From IMG/VR virus record IMGVR_UViG_3300042568_000857, positions 1-61,843 of that record: a stretch of DNA of 61,843 nucleotides, one strand, 5' to 3'. A program made the translations under genes and the position numbers. Below the pieces are notes generated by a model. The model ran no database searches and was not told the DNA's origin. It saw only the letters and a list, made by a program, of their open reading frames with translations. The DNA is from a virus. Shown one piece after another: positions 57,258 to 61,843 of this stretch (its first letter is position 1; each line of letters starts with the position of its first letter).

Positions 57258-57482
57258 TTAGAGCGCGTAAACCAGCCCGCCAGCCTCCCTGAACTGCTTT
57301 GGCTGGCTCCTGACCGCCGAGGCCGTGACGGGGAAGCTGTGCCCGGCCTTGGCGGCGAGGGCGGCAAGGCTGAGGGGGCCGGAGGCTAGGGCGGCCTTGA
57401 GGGCGGGCGTGATGCTGGGGGCGATGTCGCGGAGGCTGGCGGCATAGGCTCCGGCGGTGAGGCGTGGGCGGTGGGTGGACAT
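57258..57482 (-). CDS. Small HTH-like protein
   Basis: 74 aa. LSLAALAAKAGHSFPVTASAV followed by a short wing resembles a compact helix-turn-helix. It lies in a cluster of three small DNA-binding-type proteins. Target unknown. Confidence 0.5.
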   Translation of the reverse strand: MSTHRPRLTAGAYAASLRDIAPSITPALKAALASGPLSLAALAAKAGHSFPVTASAVRSQPKQFREAGGLVYAL

Positions 57483-57494
57483 GGTTAATGGCAG

Positions 57495-58154
57495 TTAGCT
57501 GACAAGGAACACTCTGCCGTTTTTCTCCACAAACTGGCCCGGCAGGCTCTTGGCCGTGGCGCGCACCTGGGCGGGTGTCAGGCCGGTGGCCTTGGCTGCC
57601 TCGGCGATTTTGAGGCCGCGCTGGCTAACGGCAGAGGCTAGGAGGAGGGCGCAGTCTTCTTGGGGAACGCCGTCGTTGTAGCGTGGATCACACACGGCCC
57701 CGCCTGGGCGCTTGGCTGGCTGGCTTTCAGGCACGCCGGAGAATGGCGGGTTGCCATTTTTATCGTAGAGCGCGGCTTCGACATCGCCCACCGTGAGCTT
57801 GGCGGCCTCGGCTATGGCCTTCATCTGGGCCTCTACCTCCGCCAGTGTGCCCACTCCAAATCGTGCCTGTAGCTCATGGGCTAGGCAGGCTTCTGCTGTG
57901 GCGTGTAGGCTGCCGTCCTCGGCCTCGAAGTCCACGTCTGGCACTGGGCGCATGGGCTGGTAAGCGGCCAAGTATGGCCCGGCCACCTTGTTCTGGTCGT
58001 CCCACTCGGCGCGGGTTAAGATGCGAACTGGGTAGCCTTTCTTGGGCCTCACGTCTGAGCGGGCTCGGGTGGGCAAGGTCTGGCCGTTGCTGGCGGCGAT
58101 GGGGAAGGCTTGGCCGGGGTGTTGCGGATAGCAAATTTGGAGATGAGTAATCAT
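57495..58154 (-). CDS. Unknown protein with C-terminal HTH-like segment
   Basis: 219 aa. The C-terminal KIAEAAKATGLTPAQVRATA (about 177-196) plus a wing (QFVEKNGRVFLVS) fits a winged helix-turn-helix like that of the next gene. The N-terminal 140 residues are unrecognised. ATGA-coupled to the LexA-like gene. Confidence 0.55.
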   Translation of the reverse strand: MITHLQICYPQHPGQAFPIAASNGQTLPTRARSDVRPKKGYPVRILTRAEWDDQNKVAGPYLAAYQPMRPVPDVDFEAEDGSLHATAEACLAHELQARFGVGTLAEVEAQMKAIAEAAKLTVGDVEAALYDKNGNPPFSGVPESQPAKRPGGAVCDPRYNDGVPQEDCALLLASAVSQRGLKIAEAAKATGLTPAQVRATAKSLPGQFVEKNGRVFLVS

Positions 58155-58390
58155 GGTTTGAGAGTGAATCGGTTTTTAAGAAGTGCATTGCCATCATACC
58201 CAAGCAGCCCCCGGCGAACGAGCGCCCAGAGGTGCATCATAGCCGCCGTCTGGCTGGCATGGCCGAACTTGGCCTGGATGGCCCGGCTGCTTGGCAGGCG
58301 GCCTGTCTCGGCGTGGCTGGCCCGGCAGAAGGCCAGGATGGCGGCTTGCTTGGCCGTGGCTGGGCGGGTGATGGGGGCTAGGATTGGCAT
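58151..58390 (-). CDS. LexA-like winged-helix DNA-binding protein
   Basis: 79 aa from the ATG at 58390 (MPILAPITRPATAKQAAILA). TAKQAAILAFCRASHAETGR then LPSSRAIQAKFG matches the N-terminal DNA-binding domain of LexA-type repressors (pattern T.kQ..IL.fI....G..PS.reI). The LexA protease domain is absent. A phage regulator of its own or SOS promoters is likely. Confidence 0.65.
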   Translation of the reverse strand: MPILAPITRPATAKQAAILAFCRASHAETGRLPSSRAIQAKFGHASQTAAMMHLWALVRRGLLGYDGNALLKNRFTLKP

Positions 58391-58404
58391 CGGATGTCGT
58401 AGGC

Positions 58405-58444
58405 CAACAATAAGCCCGGCCCGCCGAAAAGGCAAGGCCGGGCT
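58405..58444 (-). terminator. Terminator after the structural gene at 58468
   Basis: Minus strand AGCCCGGCC and GGCCGGGCT (9 bp) around a 14-nt loop, then TTATTGTT. Separates the capsid operon from the small regulator operon. Confidence 0.6.
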
Positions 58445-58467
58445 GGCTGATTGTTTGGCCGGGCGGC

Positions 58468-59010
58468 TTAGGCGGCGGCTTCGATCTTGGCAAGGTCGCC
58501 GTCGGCGTCCATGAACCAGCCTTTCCATGCAGTCGCGGAGACGCATGTGAGGTAGCATGTGGAGTTGGCGGCAATGGCGGACTCCGCGCTAGCGCCTGTG
58601 CCGCCGTTGATGGCGATGGTAGCCGGGTCTGAGCTGCGAAGCTCAAAGCCGGTTGCAGCGACGTTGATTACAAGTTGCTTGCCTACCACGGGGGCTGGCA
58701 AGATAACAATGTCGTTGGCACCTGCGCTGGTGACAGTGACGTGGCTGGAGGCTGCCGCAATGGCGACACCGCCTGCGGTTGCCGTGACGGCTTCCACCAC
58801 ATCGGAACGCGGGCCGCTGATCGTGCCTGCGTTGACGAGGGCATTCACGCCACTAAAAAACTGGGCCAGGGTCATGTCGGCGCAGATCCGAGGATCGCCG
58901 GATGGCTTGGACGAGTCGTAAACAAAGACGCGGTGATTGGTGGACAGGCTGGCCCCAAGAAGGGCTGGCAGGTCCGCCGGATTCGTTGGAATAGGGGTAA
59001 TCTGGAGCAT
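58468..59010 (-). CDS. Probable capsid decoration / head protein
   Basis: 180 aa, Ala/Ser/Thr/Val-rich and beta-rich (VTSAGANDIVILPAPVVGKQ). It directly follows the capsid gene, a usual place for decoration proteins. The segment SDVVEAVTATAGGVAIAAAS also resembles the adhesive repeats in the tail protein. Function inferred from place. Confidence 0.5.
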   Translation of the reverse strand: MLQITPIPTNPADLPALLGASLSTNHRVFVYDSSKPSGDPRICADMTLAQFFSGVNALVNAGTISGPRSDVVEAVTATAGGVAIAAASSHVTVTSAGANDIVILPAPVVGKQLVINVAATGFELRSSDPATIAINGGTGASAESAIAANSTCYLTCVSATAWKGWFMDADGDLAKIEAAA

Positions 59011-59046
59011 TGAAGTAGGTAGCTAGAGGGTTGCGTTGAGTTTGCC

Positions 59047-59079
59047 AAAAAGGCCGCCCGGCGAGTGGGCTAGGCGGCC
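59047..59079 (-). terminator. Rho-independent terminator after the capsid gene
   Basis: Minus strand GGCCGCC ... GGCGGCC (7 bp, 14-nt loop) followed by TTTTTGG. It lies just downstream of the capsid stop and would let the abundant capsid message end before the next gene. Confidence 0.78.
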
Positions 59080-59093
59080 CCAAGGCGTGACCG

Positions 59094-60629
59094 TTAGCTC
59101 ACCTCCGGCATACCGGGGGCGTTCCAAGCACCGTAAACGACGATGTAGCCGTTTTTGATGAGCGCGGCGTTCTTGTAGGCGGTGGCACCCCAGACCATCT
59201 GGACACCGATACCGAAGCGGTTGGTGTAGTCGTTCTCCTGGGTGACACGCTGGCCCATGGCCGTGCTGGCCTTGCCGTTGACGGTGCCGTAGCCGCAGTA
59301 CACGGCGTTGTTGCCGAGGAAGTAGCCGCAGACGTATGGCTGGCCCTTGCTATTGCAAGGAATCATCAGAGAGCCGATTGGAATGATGCCTTCTGTGAGG
59401 TAGGCAGAGGTCCAAGGAGCGGTGCCCCAAGTGATGGTGGAGCCGGTGAGGGTGGTTTCGTAGTCTCCCGAGGCCGTGGAGCCAAGGCGGGTAAGGCCAG
59501 TGTCGGAGATGGTCAAACCGTCGGTGGTCGTGTACTTGAAGAAGCTGAACTTGCCAGCGTCTGCACCCGAACCGTTGATGACCATTAGGTATTTATTGTC
59601 AGTGTTGGAGGCGATGAACGTCTGCTCAAACGCGGTGAACGGAGCACCGGGGAAGTAGCGGAAGTAGTCGTTTGCAGTCTTGGCGACGGCGTTGGTGGTG
59701 AGCACCGAGCTACCATTGAAACCGCCGCCGCTGAGGGCCGTGAGAGTAGTAGTAGTGCCTTTGGCGACAATCGCCACGCCGAGGTAAGCGCGGGGAGCAC
59801 AGAACGCACCCTGGGCGGCATCAGCGGCGGTGTTGGAAACTGCCCAGTTGTTGAGCATGACGCCATCATATTCCGGCAGGCTGCCTGCGAACAGGTAGTT
59901 GGTAGGGCCGCGTGTGCCAGCGGTGGCAAGCAGGCTTTCCCAAGTCGAGTTTTCGCGGAGGCCCTGAAACAGGTAGTCGTTGCCTTGGAAGAAGTACTTG
60001 AGGATGCGCTGGCCGTTAGGGCCACGGGCAATCTCGATTTCCTGCATTTTGATGCCGTTCGCCATGATCTTCGCTTGGGAGATCGTGGACTTAGTGACAA
60101 CATCAGTCGAGGTGAGGGCGTTGACACTGGATTTGTTGCCAGCGTAGAGAGTGTTGTAGCTCTCCAAGCTGCCGATCATCACGGCTTCGATACAGTCGCA
60201 CTTGAGGCGCTGCACCCATTCGTTGAGGCCACGGCGGGCCGATTGGTCGAACGTGGTGCCAATGAACGTCAGATCCTTGGTGGTGACGGTTTCGGCGACG
60301 GCGTGACGGTGAAGGCCGATAGTCAGCGTGAACTGGCTGTACTTGCGGACTTCTTCAGCGCCGACGAGGTTGGTGTTACCCTGGACGCCCTTGCCGCCGA
60401 GGCCAGCTTCGGAGCTGAACACGATGGTGTTGCCTCGCACTTTAGAGGTGTCGAGCACTTCCTTGACGGGCTTGACAGAGCCAAGGCCGCCCATGAGTTC
60501 AGAGAACGGGTTGTAGCGTTCGTTGTCAAAGGCGATAGATGACACCCAGAGGATCTGGCGTGCGTAGGTGGGGGACTGATCAACAAGCTGTTGAACGGTC
60601 TGAGCGTTAATTTCGGTATATGAGGCCAT
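59094..60629 (-). CDS. Major capsid protein (N4 gp56 / DUF4043-like)
   Basis: 511 aa from the ATG at 60629 (MASYTEINAQ); an upstream in-frame ATG is possible but lacks a leader. The pattern TIVFSSEAGLGGKGVQGNTN, then FTLTIGLHRHAVAETV, then FDQSARRGLNEWVQRLK matches the DUF4043/N4 gp56 major capsid family. It should adopt the HK97 fold with a large inserted domain. Preceded by a scaffold-like gene and followed by a strong terminator. Confidence 0.8.
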   Translation of the reverse strand: MASYTEINAQTVQQLVDQSPTYARQILWVSSIAFDNERYNPFSELMGGLGSVKPVKEVLDTSKVRGNTIVFSSEAGLGGKGVQGNTNLVGAEEVRKYSQFTLTIGLHRHAVAETVTTKDLTFIGTTFDQSARRGLNEWVQRLKCDCIEAVMIGSLESYNTLYAGNKSSVNALTSTDVVTKSTISQAKIMANGIKMQEIEIARGPNGQRILKYFFQGNDYLFQGLRENSTWESLLATAGTRGPTNYLFAGSLPEYDGVMLNNWAVSNTAADAAQGAFCAPRAYLGVAIVAKGTTTTLTALSGGGFNGSSVLTTNAVAKTANDYFRYFPGAPFTAFEQTFIASNTDNKYLMVINGSGADAGKFSFFKYTTTDGLTISDTGLTRLGSTASGDYETTLTGSTITWGTAPWTSAYLTEGIIPIGSLMIPCNSKGQPYVCGYFLGNNAVYCGYGTVNGKASTAMGQRVTQENDYTNRFGIGVQMVWGATAYKNAALIKNGYIVVYGAWNAPGMPEVS

Positions 60630-60740
60630 TACGGTAGTGTGGTGGTGATTTGCGAGCAGATTGTTCCTCAAGGCTTCTTGGGCCTTGTTAATCTGTCGTC
60701 ACGCCACACAGGCGTCGGCTGCCTTTCGGCTACCGCTATC

Positions 60741-61634
60741 TCAAGACATTCTTACGCTGCCCAGCGAAGGCGAATTGCCAAGCACTGAGTCAAACAGCCC
60801 GGCAAGGCCTGCGCCACCCGTGACTGCCGCCCGGACCTGAGCCACGATGTCAGGCGCAGTTGGCTGGCCGGGCGCGGGGCGCTGGGCCATAGCTACGCTG
60901 GTCGAGGCCGGGGCAGCCGGGGCCTTGGCTGGCACGGGGCCAGGGGCGGGCTGAGGCTGGCTGACTGGCACGGCGGGAGATTTTGAGGCGCGCATCTGGG
61001 CGGCCAGATTGGCGGCATACTCGGCCACGGCGGTAGGGCTGCTGCTGGCGAACTCGGGGTTGACGGCGAGCAGGCTCTTAACAGCGAGGGTGGCGGGGTG
61101 GTTGTCGTCGCGCAACTCGGGGTACTGGCTCATTGCCAGTTCAAGGGAGTCGTCGCCGATTTCTTCAAACGCTTTTTCGGCGGCGGCGGCGGTCTTCATC
61201 TTGGCCTCCATGGCGTCGGCCATCTCGGGCGTAAACTCGGCAATACCCTCGGCGTTGTTCTGGAGATCGGCTAACGTCTGCGCGGCATCTTGGGCGGCTT
61301 GGGCGGCGGAGTTGTAATCTTCGAGGGCCTGCGTGAAGACAGGTGCCAAGTCAACCGGCTCGGCGGCTGGGGCAGGCTGGCCGGGCACAGCCTCGGCTGG
61401 GGCGGTGACTTCGCTATCTGGCTTGAGTTCGTAGGTGCCGGGATCTGTGGCGGGCACTGGATTGGCGGGATCGTGGCCGGTGGCGTCGTCGGGGTCGGGC
61501 AAAAGGGCCGCATTCACGGGCGCTGGCTTGGCTGCCCCAGCAGTGAAGTCGGCAGCGAAAGCCTCTGGAGACTTATCTAGGCTGCCATACAAAAGTGAGG
61601 CAGGATCAAAAGGCGCTGTCGTAGTGTCGGACAT
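60741..61634 (-). CDS. Scaffold-like protein
   Basis: 297 aa from the ATG at 61634 (MSDTTTAPFDPASLLYG), after the conserved 15-nt start element. Acidic N-terminus, Pro/Ala-rich linkers, a central Ala/Glu/Lys helix (QAAQDAAQTLADLQNNAEG) and a C-terminal helical tip. Composition and position just before the capsid gene are typical of podophage scaffolds that guide procapsid assembly and then leave. Confidence 0.65.
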   Translation of the reverse strand: MSDTTTAPFDPASLLYGSLDKSPEAFAADFTAGAAKPAPVNAALLPDPDDATGHDPANPVPATDPGTYELKPDSEVTAPAEAVPGQPAPAAEPVDLAPVFTQALEDYNSAAQAAQDAAQTLADLQNNAEGIAEFTPEMADAMEAKMKTAAAAEKAFEEIGDDSLELAMSQYPELRDDNHPATLAVKSLLAVNPEFASSSPTAVAEYAANLAAQMRASKSPAVPVSQPQPAPGPVPAKAPAAPASTSVAMAQRPAPGQPTAPDIVAQVRAAVTGGAGLAGLFDSVLGNSPSLGSVRMS

Positions 61635-61643
61635 ATTGGCTAT

Positions 61644-61658
61644 ATTGTGTGTAGTTAT
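61644..61658 (-). promoter_or_regulatory. Conserved non-SD start element, copy 3
   Basis: Third exact copy of ATAACTACACACAAT, 9 nt upstream of the scaffold ATG. Here no gene ends in the TAA, which argues that the element is kept for initiation or regulation rather than as a stop codon. Confidence 0.5.
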
Positions 61659-61689
61659 GGATTTGTTGCAAGAGGAAGTTTTGGCTAGC

Positions 61690-61843
61690 TCATGGGATGT
61701 GTTGCCAGATGTCTCGATTGACAATCATGCACACTAAAGATGCAGACACTCCAAACTGCGCGCCTAGCGCCTTCATGGAAATGCCACCAGCCGCATAAAT
61801 GGCGCGGATTTTGATAACTTGGTCGTTAGTAAGTTTTGAGTGA
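61690..61843 (-). CDS. HNH endonuclease HNH-1, C-terminal part
   Basis: Minus-strand reading from the right window edge gives KLTNDQVIKIRAIYAAGG and ends NRDIWQHIP-stop. This is the helix-turn-helix-like DNA-recognition tail seen in HNH-3, -4 and -5 (pattern V.EIRxLYAAGG..., ending W.HI). It has no start codon of its own and is the continuation of the gene at 1-417 if the sequence is circular. The stop at 61690-61692 lies 55 nt upstream of the scaffold gene. Confidence 0.8.
   Translation of the reverse strand, partial: HSKLTNDQVIKIRAIYAAGGISMKALGAQFGVSASLVCMIVNRDIWQHIP

Noticed and set aside
35000-58400. Temperate phage (integrase, excisionase, repressor switch)
   Set aside because: XRE, LexA-like and other HTH proteins are present, but no integrase, recombinase or transposase is visible, so lysogeny is not supported.
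1-61843. CRISPR array, tRNA or rRNA genes
   Set aside because: I saw no regularly spaced repeats, no cloverleaf with CCA-type end and no rRNA-like sequence. Short tRNAs could be missed by eye, but none stood out.

Overview
The window reads as the genome of a tailed double-stranded DNA bacteriophage, most likely short-tailed (podovirus-like). It encodes large and small terminase, portal, scaffold, an N4 gp56/DUF4043-type major capsid protein, a tail-tubular-like pair and an endolysin. I see no tape measure, sheath, major tail protein, integrase, DNA polymerase, primase or RNA polymerase. The two ends close on each other: an HNH gene runs off base 1 (minus strand) and its missing C-terminus lies at 61690-61843. 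The join is in frame once one T of a five-T run is removed. The window is therefore probably a complete circular or circularly permuted genome of about 61.84 kb with one duplicated base. Shine-Dalgarno sequences are essentially absent: genes start by ATGA/GTGA/TAATG overlap or after G-poor A/C-rich leaders. With the high GC content this fits a host with little SD use (for example Verrucomicrobiota or a similar phylum), but the host is inference.

Layout, left to right. (1) 1-35.7 kb, minus strand, late genes. In transcription order: small terminase, DNA-binding proteins, a lipoprotein, an unknown protein, DUF3310, an 810-aa large terminase with two nuclease-like domains, two small virion-type proteins, HNH-2, an 18.1-kb gene for a 6038-aa polyvalent protein, portal, small virion and fibre-like proteins, a lysis block (metzincin protease, holin-like, DUF1353, small membrane protein, PG-binding/CHAP endolysin), an FkbM methyltransferase and two glycosyltransferases, then HNH-1. 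(2) 35.85-37.4 kb, plus strand: a short ATGA-coupled run of small proteins with an AT-hook protein. (3) 37.4-45 kb, minus strand: SWIM and KH proteins, SSB-like protein, HNH-3, UvrD-like helicase, Rad50/SbcC-like ATPase and regulators. (4) 45.1-52.4 kb, plus strand: HNH-4, RusA-like resolvase, small zinc proteins and a DnaB-type helicase. (5) 52.4-61.7 kb: tail proteins (minus), HNH-5 (plus), small regulators, a virion-type protein, capsid and scaffold (minus).

The most striking signal is a repeated cassette. All five dispersed HNH genes, on both strands, are preceded by an 84-89 nt leader. Each leader has a sigma70-like promoter (15-17 nt spacer), then a two-part hairpin starting 3-6 nt after the -10, then a G-poor tract and the ATG. 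The stem sequences differ while pairing is kept. The second is the giant polyvalent protein, which carries pyrophosphatase-like, zincin, Zn-ribbon, methyltransferase and two duplicated ADP-ribosyltransferase-like modules. It also carries a segment whose C-terminal end closely resembles the end of the bacterial DNA sliding clamp.
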